Numbered from the stretch's first letter, positions 5,808-12,673 are shown. The stretch: 15,853 nucleotides of DNA from Bacillota bacterium (GCA_021806845.1 JAKAPV010000039.1:1-15853); one strand, 5' to 3'. The notes: generated by a model from the letters alone, not told the origin. Program-made: numbers and translations.

Positions 5808-6268
5808 TCCTCCAGCTGTCCCGCCGCCCAGCGCTGCGCGTCCCTGAGGTACCACGCGGCGGCGCGCAGGACGTTCGCCCGGTCGGTCTCCCCCGCGGCC
5901 GCGGCCCGATCGGCGAGTTCGTAGAGCGCCCGCGCACGCTCCGCGCCACCCTCCACCAGCTTGGCCAGCTGTGCCGTCGCCGCCTCGTCCCACGGCGCGG
6001 CGCTTTCGTTCTTGCTGCGCGCCCCGTAGCGCTCGTCAAGGAACGCGAGGATGTCGTTCTCGTCGGAAAGGACCGTCTGTGTGCCGCTTTCCCGGATCAC
6101 CAGCACCGGTACGGTCTCCTGTCCGGACACCTCGCGAACCTGGTGGCGCTCCGCGCGGCGCGGCGGCACTTCAATGCAGTGGTACTCCAGTCCCAGCTCC
6201 CCGAGCCGGTCGCGCACGACGGCGCAGTACGGTCAGCCGTGCAGCGTGTAGAGCGTCAGATCAGCCAT
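5804..6268 (-). CDS. Glutaredoxin-like protein with in-frame UGA in the redox motif (candidate selenoprotein)
   Basis: 154-aa thiol-disulfide protein with a glutaredoxin/GST-N fold. Translation from ATG 6268 gives MADLTLYTLHG, then TGA (6235-6233), then PYCAVVRDRLGELGLEYHC. The TGA falls exactly where the first Cys of the CPYC motif belongs, giving U12-P-Y-C15 if read as selenocysteine. The rest of the fold is intact: cis-Pro strand TVPVLVI, then VLSDENDILAFLDERYG, then a helical tail of about 70 residues. GGGGATG lies 5 nt before the ATG, overlapping the stop of the HAD gene 11 nt upstream. A hairpin at a SECIS-like distance follows the TGA. If TGA stops translation, the only product lacking it (GTG 6217) would have no active site and no ribosome binding site. 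It is third in an operon with nrdR. A TGC-to-TGA error or mutation is the main alternative. Confidence 0.72.
6193..6209 (-). promoter_or_regulatory. Candidate bacterial SECIS hairpin
   Basis: On the minus strand, CCGGCU pairs with AGCUGG (6 bp including one G-U) around the loop CGGGG. The loop starts 29 nt after the UGA codon and has a G among its first two bases. Bacterial SECIS elements read by SelB typically have a stem of at least 4 bp, a small apical loop with such a G, and 16-37 nt between UGA and loop; all are met. In GC-rich DNA a 6-bp stem can arise by chance, so the support is moderate. Confidence 0.5.
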
Positions 6269-6279
6269 GGATTCATCCC

Positions 6280-6912
6280 CTATCCGCGTTTGATGCCTTT
6301 GGCGACCTCGAGATCCAGCACGTCCCGCGGCGAGCGCAGGATGACATCCGCGAACGGCACGTCCGCGGCCTGCCAGGCGGCGCCCGCCGCGAGCACGCCC
6401 GCAGCCCGGCCGGCGCGCATGTCGCTCCCCGAATCGCCCACGTAGGCTGCGTCGGCAGGCGCGACGCCGAGTTCGCCCAGCACTCGCAGGATGCCCGTCG
6501 GATCCGGCTTGGGCCTCTCGAGATCGTCTCCGGTGACGATGGAGCCGAAATACGGGCGAATGCCGAACGCCTCGACGGTCATCACCGAGGAGCGCCGGCC
6601 TTTGTTCGTCACGAGTCCGAGCGCCACTCCCCGGCCGGAAAGTTCCCGCAGCATCTCGGGCACGCCGGGGAACGGGTGCGCCAAGCGTTCATGCTCGCGG
6701 CGGTATTCCGCGTAGAAGCGGTCGATGGCGTGGGGGTCGCCGGGCGCCTCTTGCGCGATCAGCCGCTCCTCGCTGGGGCCGAAGATGCTGCGCAGGGCGG
6801 CGAGGTCCCTGGGAGCTCCCCAGACCGGCGCGAGGGCCGCGTTCAGCGCCACGACGACGAGCGGCAGGGTATCCGTCAGCGTGCCGTCCAGATCGAACAG
6901 CACAGCGGTCAC
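6280..6912 (-). CDS. HAD-family phosphatase (phosphoglycolate phosphatase/PpaX-like)
   Basis: 210-aa haloacid dehalogenase-type phosphohydrolase, subfamily I. All four motifs are present. Motif I is VLFDLDGTLTDT (nucleophile D7, acid/base D9), motif II is LGLVTNKG, motif III is RPKPDPTGIL (Lys) and motif IV is YVGDSGSDMRAG (Mg2+-binding Asp pair). The small helical cap between motifs I and II (FGPSEERLIAQE; EYRREHERLAHPFPGVPEML) fits Gph and the pyrophosphatase PpaX; substrate cannot be settled from sequence. Start GTG at 6912 overlaps the nrdR stop as GTGA, so the two are coupled. The candidate selenoprotein gene follows 11 nt after its stop. Confidence 0.9.
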   Translation of the reverse strand: MTAVLFDLDGTLTDTLPLVVVALNAALAPVWGAPRDLAALRSIFGPSEERLIAQEAPGDPHAIDRFYAEYRREHERLAHPFPGVPEMLRELSGRGVALGLVTNKGRRSSVMTVEAFGIRPYFGSIVTGDDLERPKPDPTGILRVLGELGVAPADAAYVGDSGSDMRAGRAAGVLAAGAAWQAADVPFADVILRSPRDVLDLEVAKGIKRG

Positions 6913-7367
6913 GTGCGGTTGCGGCCCAGCCGCTCCACCTCCTCCCGGAACTTCTCCACGTCCGCGAACGCCCTGTAAACGGAGGCGAAGCGAACGTACG
7001 CCACTTCGTCGACCTCCTTGAGGCCGTCCATGACGCGCTCGCCGAGCCAGCGGCTCGCCACCTCGCCGTCCGACTCGTCGTGCGCCCTGCGCGCCACCTC
7101 GTCCACGAGCTCGTTCAGGCGGGCCATGGATACGGGACGCTTCTCGCAGGCCGTCATCAGGCCGCGCAGGATCTTCTGCCGGTCAAAGACCTCGCGGCTG
7201 CCGTCCTGCTTCACGACGAGCAGCGGCACCTCCTCGAGGCGCTCATAGGTCGTGAAGCGCCGCTGGCAGCGGGGACATTCCCGCCTACGCCGGATGGCAG
7301 CTCCTTCCTGGGCCGGGCGCGAGTCGAGCACGCGGCTGTCCGCGTAGCCGCAAGCGGGGCAGCGCAC
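6909..7367 (-). CDS. nrdR: Transcriptional repressor NrdR
   Basis: 152-aa repressor of ribonucleotide reductase genes, matching the usual family length. An N-terminal zinc ribbon (C3, C6, C31, C34 in CPACG and CPRC, with the Arg-rich strand IRRRREC) binds NrdR boxes. An ATP-cone domain covers about residues 46-140 (LVVKQDGSREVFDRQKILRG; YVRFASVYRAF) and senses ATP/dATP. Start is GTG 7367, with GGAGG and 8 nt spacing, which places the first zinc ligand at residue 3 as in the family. First gene of the nrdR-HAD-glutaredoxin operon. The 86-bp gap to the divergent alaX gene must hold both promoters; I see no convincing -35/-10 pair and no clear NrdR box there. Confidence 0.97.
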   Translation of the reverse strand: MRCPACGYADSRVLDSRPAQEGAAIRRRRECPRCQRRFTTYERLEEVPLLVVKQDGSREVFDRQKILRGLMTACEKRPVSMARLNELVDEVARRAHDESDGEVASRWLGERVMDGLKEVDEVAYVRFASVYRAFADVEKFREEVERLGRNRT

Positions 7368-7453
7368 GCTTTCTCCCTCCTGGTCATGCAGGTGTCTTCG
7401 CGGGCGGCGCCAAACTGCAGGGAAGAGGTCGGTCAAAGGAGAGACGCAGGCAC

Positions 7454-8635
7454 TTGCGCCTATATTACGACAATTCCTACCTCTACGCCTTCCGGAGCCG
7501 CGTCGTGGAAAGCCGCGACGATGCGCAGGGGCACTGGGTTCGCCTCGAGGACAGCGCCTTCTATCCCGAGGTCGGCGGCCAGCCCGCTGACGCCGGAACG
7601 ATCGGCGGTGTGCAGGTGCTCGACGTGCAGGAAGACCCGCAGGGCGACGTCTGGCACCTCGTCGCGTCGCCCGTCGCGGGCGCGGTCGAGGGCATCGTCG
7701 ACGCCGTGCGCCGGCTGGACCACATGCAGCAGCACTGCGCGCAGCACATCGCGTCGGAGGCCGTGCGCAGGGTGATCGGGCGCGAGACGGTCTCCTTCCA
7801 CACCGGCAGGGAGGTCTCCACCTTCGACATCGCCGGCCGCGCGGCGCCGGACCAAAGTCAGCTCGCCGCGGCAGAGGCGCTCGCGAACCAGGTCGTCATG
7901 GAGGACCGCCCGATCACTGTCCGCTGGGTCGATGCGCAGGAACTCGACCGGCTGGGGGTGCGGGCGGCGGACAAGGTCCGCCCGCCCTACCGCATCGTCG
8001 AGGTGCAGGACTTCGACCGCAATGCCTGCGGAGGCACGCATCCCGCGCGCACGGGCGAGGTCGGGCCGATCAAGCTCTATGCCGGCGAGCCGGAGCACGA
8101 CGGCTTTCGCATCCGCTTCTACGCCGGGAGCCGCGCGGTGCGCGACTACGCCCGCAGGACGGACGAGCTGCGCCGCGCCGCGGCGGCGCTCGGCGTGCCG
8201 CCGGAGGATGTGTCCGGGGTGGTCGAGGCGCGCCTTTTGGAGCTCGCCGCCTTGCGCCGCAGCGCGGAGCGCTACCGCAAGGCCCTGCTCGACCGCGAGG
8301 CGGAGGACCTCGCCCTGGCCGCGCACGGCGCTCCCGTGATGCAGGCAGATCCCGCCCGGCCCGTCCAGGAGCTGCGCGAGCTCGCGGCGCGCCTTTGCGC
8401 GCGCGGCGTGCCGCTCGTCGTCCTCACCGGGACGACCGATGCGGGTGGAGCTCTCGTGCTCGGACGGCCAGCGGGCGCGGGTCCCCACCTCGGCCAGTTC
8501 GTCCAGGCGCTCTGCGCCGCGCTCGGAGGCAAGGGCGGCGGCGGTGAGACGCAGGCCCAGGCGCTGCTGCCGCTGCCGGCGGAAGAACTCCTGCGGGTCG
8601 TCCACATGCGTCTCGCGCAAGACGCGCAGAGCTAG
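7454..8635 (+). CDS. alaX: Alanyl-tRNA editing protein AlaX, long form with DHHA1 domain
   Basis: 393-aa stand-alone editing enzyme that deacylates Ser-tRNA(Ala) or Gly-tRNA(Ala) made in error by alanyl-tRNA synthetase. The N-terminal half resembles the AlaRS second-additional domain (FYPEVGGQPADAGTI). The zinc ligands are H94-x3-H98 (QQHCAQH) and C192GGTH196. The C-terminal part has an arginine-rich helical linker (about residues 235-290) and a DHHA1 domain with the glycine-rich GGKGGGGETQAQA near residues 358-370, as in AlaX-L and the AlaRS C-terminus. The apparent start is TTG 7454 (MRLYYDNSYLYAFRSRV). The ribosome binding site AAAGGAGAG lies 12 nt upstream, longer than usual, but no better start is in frame. 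Ends convergently with the phosphoesterase gene, sharing CTAG. Confidence 0.94.
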   Translation: MRLYYDNSYLYAFRSRVVESRDDAQGHWVRLEDSAFYPEVGGQPADAGTIGGVQVLDVQEDPQGDVWHLVASPVAGAVEGIVDAVRRLDHMQQHCAQHIASEAVRRVIGRETVSFHTGREVSTFDIAGRAAPDQSQLAAAEALANQVVMEDRPITVRWVDAQELDRLGVRAADKVRPPYRIVEVQDFDRNACGGTHPARTGEVGPIKLYAGEPEHDGFRIRFYAGSRAVRDYARRTDELRRAAAALGVPPEDVSGVVEARLLELAALRRSAERYRKALLDREAEDLALAAHGAPVMQADPARPVQELRELAARLCARGVPLVVLTGTTDAGGALVLGRPAGAGPHLGQFVQALCAALGGKGGGGETQAQALLPLPAEELLRVVHMRLAQDAQS

Positions 8636-9111
8636 CTGTCTTCCGACAGAAACTCGCAGTCCGCCTCCCCGCCGCGCACATGCAGCCAGGCCGCCGACGC
8701 GCCGCCGCCGCGCGGCTTCGTCGGAGAGCCCGGATTGAGCAGGAGCACCCCGCCCGCATGCTCGCACAGGCGCTCGTGCGAGTGGCCGAAGACGACGACC
8801 TCGGGCGGGTCCGGGAACGCCCGCAGCGCCCGCTCCGGCGTGGACCTGCCCGGGCCCTCGTCGCCGTGGACGACGCCGATCCGCACGCCCTCCACCGTCA
8901 GCAGCACGCGCTCTGGCAGAGTGATGTCGATATCGTTGTTGCCGCGCACGGCGTAGACGGGCGCCAGCGCGGCCAGGGTCTGCAGCGTCGCGGCGTCGCA
9001 GACGTCGCCCGCATGCAGGATGAGATCGGCGCGGGCGGCGCACCGCACCACCCAGTCCGGCAGGCGCCGGCGCGGGGCGTGCGTGTCGGCCGTCACCAGA
9101 ATCCGCGTCAT
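8632..9111 (-). CDS. YfcE/MJ0936-type metallophosphoesterase
   Basis: 159-aa calcineurin-like phosphodiesterase with all metal-binding motifs: D9-x-H11 (ADTH), HAGD (D36), RGNND (N59, D60), VVHGDEG and FGHSHE. The size and motif spacing fit YfcE/YsnB single-domain enzymes, which hydrolyse phosphodiesters such as bis-p-nitrophenyl phosphate in vitro; natural substrates are unclear. ATG 9111 overlaps the trmL stop as ATGA, so the two are coupled. The C-terminal NPGSPTKPRGG is also typical of the family. Its TAG stop shares CTAG with the end of alaX. Confidence 0.92.
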   Translation of the reverse strand: MTRILVTADTHAPRRRLPDWVVRCAARADLILHAGDVCDAATLQTLAALAPVYAVRGNNDIDITLPERVLLTVEGVRIGVVHGDEGPGRSTPERALRAFPDPPEVVVFGHSHERLCEHAGGVLLLNPGSPTKPRGGGASAAWLHVRGGEADCEFLSEDS

Positions 9112-9569
9112 CGGCCGTCGCGCCAAAGTCCAGGGTAGCCGTGCTGGCGCAGGGCCTCGTAGGCGACGATCGATGCCGCGTTGCCGAGGTTCAGCGAGCG
9201 CACGCCGGGCCGCATCGGGATCCTGAGGCCGCGATCCGGATATGCGGCCAGGATCTCCGGCTCGAGGCCGGTGCTCTCGCGGCCGAAGAAGAGCCAGGGA
9301 TCGGGGCCGAAGGCCACGTCGCCATAGAAGCGGCCATGCGAGGAGAAGAGCCAGAATTCCTCTTGCGTCGGCAGGAGCTCCTCGATGCTCTCGTGGATGT
9401 GGAGGCGGACCATCGGCCAGTAGTCGAGGCCGGCCCGCCTGAGGTACCTGTCTTCCAGGGAGAAGCCAAGCGGCTTCACGAGATGCAGGTCCGCCCCGAT
9501 CGCGACGGACGTGCGCGCGATGTTGCCGGTGTTCGAATGGATCTCCGGGTGGACGAGAACGAGATGCAA
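9108..9569 (-). CDS. trmL: tRNA (cytidine(34)-2'-O)-methyltransferase TrmL
   Basis: 153-aa SPOUT-class (trefoil knot) methyltransferase that 2'-O-methylates the wobble base of tRNA-Leu isoacceptors using S-adenosylmethionine. Family motifs are all present: HPEIHSNTGNIART at residues 7-20, FFGRESTGLEPEIL (SAM-binding loop) and RSLNLGNAASIVAYEAL at the knot. The length matches bacterial TrmL (about 155 aa). The start is TTG 9569 with GGGGGTG 9 nt upstream; this gives the family N-terminus MHLVLVHPEI. First gene of a two-gene operon with the phosphoesterase, divergent from the LysR gene. Confidence 0.95.
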   Translation of the reverse strand: MHLVLVHPEIHSNTGNIARTSVAIGADLHLVKPLGFSLEDRYLRRAGLDYWPMVRLHIHESIEELLPTQEEFWLFSSHGRFYGDVAFGPDPWLFFGRESTGLEPEILAAYPDRGLRIPMRPGVRSLNLGNAASIVAYEALRQHGYPGLWRDGR

Positions 9570-9638
9570 ACCGGTGCACCCCCGCAGGTTTCGTTCACGA
9601 GCCGAATTCGCAAGAGAGGGGCCCGCTCCCTGCTATGG

Positions 9639-9666
9639 TTGACGCGCGTCACTTGGCCGTTAGAAT
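9639..9666 (+). promoter_or_regulatory. Sigma-A-type promoter of the LysR gene, with dyad over the -35
   Basis: TTGACG (9639-9644) and TAGAAT (9661-9666) are separated by 16 bp, both 5 of 6 to consensus, with transcription expected near 9673. The perfect dyad GACGCGCGTC (9641-9650) overlaps the -35 and could be an operator for autoregulation. Confidence 0.7.
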
Positions 9667-9702
9667 CAAGGCGACACAGCGCCGCTAAAGGAGGCGTGAG
9701 GC

Positions 9703-10608
9703 CTGGACCTCACCGATCTGCGCATCTTCCGGGAAGTGGCCGAGACCGGCAGCTTCAGCCGCGCGGCAGAGCGGCTCTTCCTCGCCCAGCCGACCATCAG
9801 CCACCGCATGGCTGCCCTCGAGCAGTCGACGGGCGCACAACTCTTCATCCGCTCGGGCCGCGGCGTCCAGCTGACGCCGGCGGGAGCGCTCTTCCTGCAG
9901 TACGCGCGCGCCGGGCTCGACAGCCTGGACCAGGGCAGCCGGGCGATCTCCCAGTACCTCCTGGGCCGCACCGGCCACCTCTCGCTGGGCTGCGCTACCT
10001 CGACCGCCACCTACATCCTGCCGCAGATCCTGCGGCGCTATGTCCAGGCGCGACCCGAGGTCGACGTCACGGTGCGGACCGGCCTCTCGCGCTCCATGCT
10101 CGACCTCCTACGCCGCCAGCAGGTGGACCTCGCGCTCGTGCGCCTGGAGGTGCACCAGCCGGATATCGTGTCGCAGGTCGTGCTGCGCGAACCCGTGCTG
10201 CTGGTCGCGCCGGAAGGCCACCCTTTGGCCCGCCTCGCAGCGCCCCTGCCTGCGGAAGCGCTGCGAGGTGCACCGTTCCTCCTCTACCACCGCCAGACGG
10301 ACTACTGGGCGCAGATCTACGGAGCCGTGCAGCAGACCGGCGCCGCCTTCCATCCCGCCATGGAGCTGGATGCACTCGAAGCGGTGCGCGCCATGGCGCT
10401 CGCCGGACTGGGCCTCGCCGTCCTGCCGGCTTCGAGCGTCCAAGAAGACCTCCAGCAGGGCCGGCTGCGAAGGCTCGACGTGCAGAACCTTCTCTTGCCG
10501 GATCGGGTCACTTCCGTGCTGAGACTAGTGGACACACCGTTCATCGGTCCCGTGCAGGAGGTCTGGGAGCACCTCTGCGCAGGCTTCGCCGCCGCGGCGC
10601 CGCAGTGA
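9703..10608 (+). CDS. LysR-family transcriptional regulator (CysL-like), CTG start
   Basis: 301-aa LysR-type regulator. The N-terminal winged helix (residues 1-60: LTDLRIFREVAETGSFSRAA, AQPTISHRMAALE, LFIRSGRGVQLTPAG) is followed by a linker helix and a two-lobed periplasmic-binding-like effector domain (about residues 92-295). The nearest match I recall is the CysL/CbbR group, but the ligand is unknown. Start choice: AAAGGAGG at 9687-9694 is 8 nt before CTG 9703, which gives the standard LDLTDLRIF opening. An in-frame TGA at 9697-9699 excludes any earlier start. The next candidate, GTG 9736, would remove the first helix of the DNA-binding domain and has no ribosome binding site. Regulated genes are not evident here; the divergent neighbour is trmL. 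Confidence 0.93.
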   Translation: MDLTDLRIFREVAETGSFSRAAERLFLAQPTISHRMAALEQSTGAQLFIRSGRGVQLTPAGALFLQYARAGLDSLDQGSRAISQYLLGRTGHLSLGCATSTATYILPQILRRYVQARPEVDVTVRTGLSRSMLDLLRRQQVDLALVRLEVHQPDIVSQVVLREPVLLVAPEGHPLARLAAPLPAEALRGAPFLLYHRQTDYWAQIYGAVQQTGAAFHPAMELDALEAVRAMALAGLGLAVLPASSVQEDLQQGRLRRLDVQNLLLPDRVTSVLRLVDTPFIGPVQEVWEHLCAGFAAAAPQ

Positions 10609-10718
10609 TGTCGAACGGAGGCCCGAAGGTACTGCCGAGGCTTCTTGCCTGTAGACCCCAGCCGCGCTCGAAGGCAAGCAAACCATTTCGGGTGGCGTCC
10701 TCCTTTCTGCGCTCGAAA

Positions 10719-11444
10719 TCATTCCGATGCTTGGTCTTTCCTCGCCAAAGCTCCAATCAGGCTGGGCAGTTCGCTGAGAGAGCGAATGCGTCCCGCGTCA
10801 ACCTCGGGATAGACATCCCATCGATCGTAGAGCAGCGCCTGGAGGCCTGCTCCCTGCGCACCGACCACACAACGTCCAATAGGTCCCCCACATAGATGGT
10901 GCTCTCGGGCGGCACGCCCAATCGCTCCAGCGCTATCTTGAAAATCCGCGCGTCGGGCTGCTGTATGCCCACCCTGGACGAGTCAATCACGGCGTCAAAC
11001 CAAACATGAAGGCCGGCGAGCATTAAATGCTGTTCGACGGAACCATCCGCATTGGACACGACGCCCAGCCTCAGCCCCGCATCTCGAAGGCATGCGAGTG
11101 TCGATGCCGCACCGGGCGACGGGCATCGCCACAGTCCGCGCGGATCGCTATGGTCTTCCGCATGGGCCGCGCGCGAAGTCCGTCGCCGCATCGGAAAACG
11201 CCCCGATGACCTCACCGACGGCCGGAACGAGCCGAGAAAGACCCTTCCTGCCTCCGCAGCCGCGGGCACCCTCCCGTATCGCAAGCTGTTCTGGCGCAGG
11301 ATGTGTGCAGCCGCAACCCCGATATCCTCAGGCGTCGCGATGAGCCAAGACGAAATCCTCATGCACTTAAGGGTCACCAAGCGCCGCCGCAGCGAGGCAG
11401 ACAGGCAGGACCGTGCGGACGGCGTCCAGTGACCGTGGGCGCAT
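10719..11444 (-). pseudogene. HAD-family hydrolase, decayed by frameshifts
   Basis: The best-preserved part (about 11100-10875) reads LACLRDAGLRLGVVSNADG (motif II), an IQQPDARIF version of motif III in which the usual Lys is Gln, and LGVPPESTIYVGDLLDV (start of motif IV). There the frame is lost. Reading one frame over restores VVGAQGAGLQALLYDRWDVYPEVD to a stop at 10719, consistent with a single lost base near 10867-10873 that also removes the second motif IV Asp. Upstream, HAD-like pieces lie in alternating frames (SVHEDFVLAHRDA; VAAAHILRQNSLRYG; GEVIGAFSDAATDFAR), and stops intervene. The motif I nucleophile sequence after VRTVL is missing. At least four frame changes make this a dead gene rather than a sequencing slip. 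Confidence 0.85.
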
Positions 11445-11459
11445 GGTATCATGGCCCAG
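11439..11459 (+). promoter_or_regulatory. Candidate extended -10 promoter of the HEXXH protein gene
   Basis: GCGCATGGTATCATGG (11439-11454) contains TGG-TATCAT as an extended -10 at 11445-11452. Transcription near 11459 leaves a short leader containing AAAGGAGG. No -35 is seen. The 16-mer matches 14 of 16 bases in front of the MFS operon, and ATGGTATC-TG-CCCAG recurs at 12583-12599. Confidence 0.5.
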
Positions 11460-11475
11460 CCAAAGGAGGAATAAA

Positions 11476-12501
11476 ATGCTCACTCTCGACTTGCAGTTTG
11501 TTGAGGCGCTTTGGCCGCTCGTAACTCGGATGGCCCGAGCTGAGCCATGCCCAGGCGAACTGTGGTCGGCGCTGGAGGATCAGATATCGCTCGGCCCTGT
11601 CCTCCAAAATGTGCATGTGGACGAGGAACAGGGCCGGGCTCTTCACCTGAAGGAATGGCGAAGTGTCTGGGAGACAGCCGCTGGCATTCGTCGCACTCCT
11701 CTCATCGGAGGCAGGCGCCAGGAGTATGCCTTGACCAACGCCCGTTTTTCGTTACAGAACGCGGAAGCGCTTGATGTTTTGATCCGACATCTCACCACAA
11801 GGCTAGCTGATATCACGCAGCGTATCGTTACCATTGCAGTTGAAAACTTGCCTAGCGGAGCCCACTGCGCGACTGAGATCCACCTGGTTGCAGGTACTGC
11901 AAGTGGTGGTTTCACGGACGAAACAGGCGTGTACGTCGATATGGCCGTACTCGGCGCTCTTGGCGCGAATCCGAAGTTGACCGAACAGTTTTTAGCGCAC
12001 GAACTGTGGCACTCTGGCCACTGGTCGCTCATCGAACGGCACCCTCGTGTCGACGAACCTTGGTTCATGCCCTTTGCACAGTTGCAGTCTGAGGGCGTTG
12101 TGAACTTTCTCATCGGAGGCACGTACGAACTCTACGCGCATAAGGCTCTAGAAGGGCAGGAAGACGAAAAGCAGCGCGCGCGCCGGTTTCTTACGTATGC
12201 AGACAGCATGGATGCAGAGGCTTTCATGCGCATCGACCAACTCTATTCGGTGATCGGCAGTTTGCTGGAAGGCAACGAAATGGCCTTCCAGAATTTCAGC
12301 AATTCCCTGCCCGACGCACCAGGGTACCTTCACGGAAAATATATGGCCCAGATCATCAACAGTACCTTGGGTAGGGACGCGCTGCTTGCAACTTGCTCAG
12401 ACCCTGTCACGTTCCTGCTTGAGTATGCCCGCGCCTGCGAGCATCTTGGTAAAAAGTCACCGTCGGAAACGGTCTGCGATATGCTCAGGAACATCTCTTA
12501 G
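11476..12501 (+). CDS. HEXXH zinc peptidase-like protein (DUF5700/DUF2268-like)
   Basis: 341-aa soluble protein with no signal peptide. The probable zinc site is FLAHELWHSGHW (H175-E-L-W-H179), with E206 in LQSEGVVNFLIGG as a likely third ligand (HEXXH plus a distal Glu, gluzincin-like). The following pattern (Y-x2-D...; GKYMAQIINSTLGRDALLATCSDPVTFLLEY near the C-terminus) is typical of DUF5700/DUF2268-type putative peptidases. Substrate is unknown. ATG 11476 has a perfect AAAGGAGG with 6 nt spacing from GGAGG. Codons such as TTA, ATA, TTT and many A/T third positions set it apart from the very GC-rich neighbours, suggesting recent acquisition. It follows a decayed HAD gene and precedes an S41-like gene of the same composition. 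Confidence 0.75.
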   Translation: MLTLDLQFVEALWPLVTRMARAEPCPGELWSALEDQISLGPVLQNVHVDEEQGRALHLKEWRSVWETAAGIRRTPLIGGRRQEYALTNARFSLQNAEALDVLIRHLTTRLADITQRIVTIAVENLPSGAHCATEIHLVAGTASGGFTDETGVYVDMAVLGALGANPKLTEQFLAHELWHSGHWSLIERHPRVDEPWFMPFAQLQSEGVVNFLIGGTYELYAHKALEGQEDEKQRARRFLTYADSMDAEAFMRIDQLYSVIGSLLEGNEMAFQNFSNSLPDAPGYLHGKYMAQIINSTLGRDALLATCSDPVTFLLEYARACEHLGKKSPSETVCDMLRNIS

Positions 12502-12579
12502 TCAGAGCGGTCTACGGGCCGAAATGAGAACATCCTTCGCCCCCTACAAGTACTCATGGCCGACGACCGCATGATGGTC

Positions 12580-12599
12580 TATATGGTATCCTGTCCCAG
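12580..12599 (+). promoter_or_regulatory. Candidate extended -10 promoter of the S41-like gene
   Basis: TATATGGTATCCTGTCCCAG contains TGG-TATCCT (12585-12592), matching the promoter-like sequence before the HEXXH gene (ATGGTATC, TG, CCCAG conserved). It is about 80 nt ahead of the start at 12674. The remainder of 12502-12673 shows no convincing gene or hairpin. Confidence 0.35.
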
Positions 12600-12673
12600 A
12601 TCGCACGCTTCACTTGCCGCGGGTGGGCGCCAGCACCATTCCCTGAAGGCGCTCGCGTGGCGGAGGGATGACT

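Noticed and set aside
6233..6235. TGA read as tryptophan (alternative code)
   Set aside because: All other genes end normally at TGA or TAG and the aligned residue in glutaredoxins is Cys, not Trp; a code change is not supported.
7368..7453. Promoter pair between nrdR and alaX
   Set aside because: A TTGACC-like -35 is visible on the minus strand but with no matching -10; too weak to annotate.
7460..9043. Long antisense reading frame opposite alaX and the phosphoesterase
   Set aside because: It is a by-product of GC-rich codon bias; the translation is Arg/Ala/Gly-rich with no domain, while the sense genes have complete motifs.
10643..10678. Inverted repeat CTTGCCT/AGGCAAG after the LysR gene
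   Set aside because: Seven-bp stem with a 22-nt loop and no T-run on either strand, so not convincing as a terminator.
10525..10722. Small minus-strand frame with a good AAAGGAGG downstream of the dead HAD gene
   Set aside because: No start codon lies at the right spacing from that sequence and the frame runs antisense into the LysR gene; at most a remnant.
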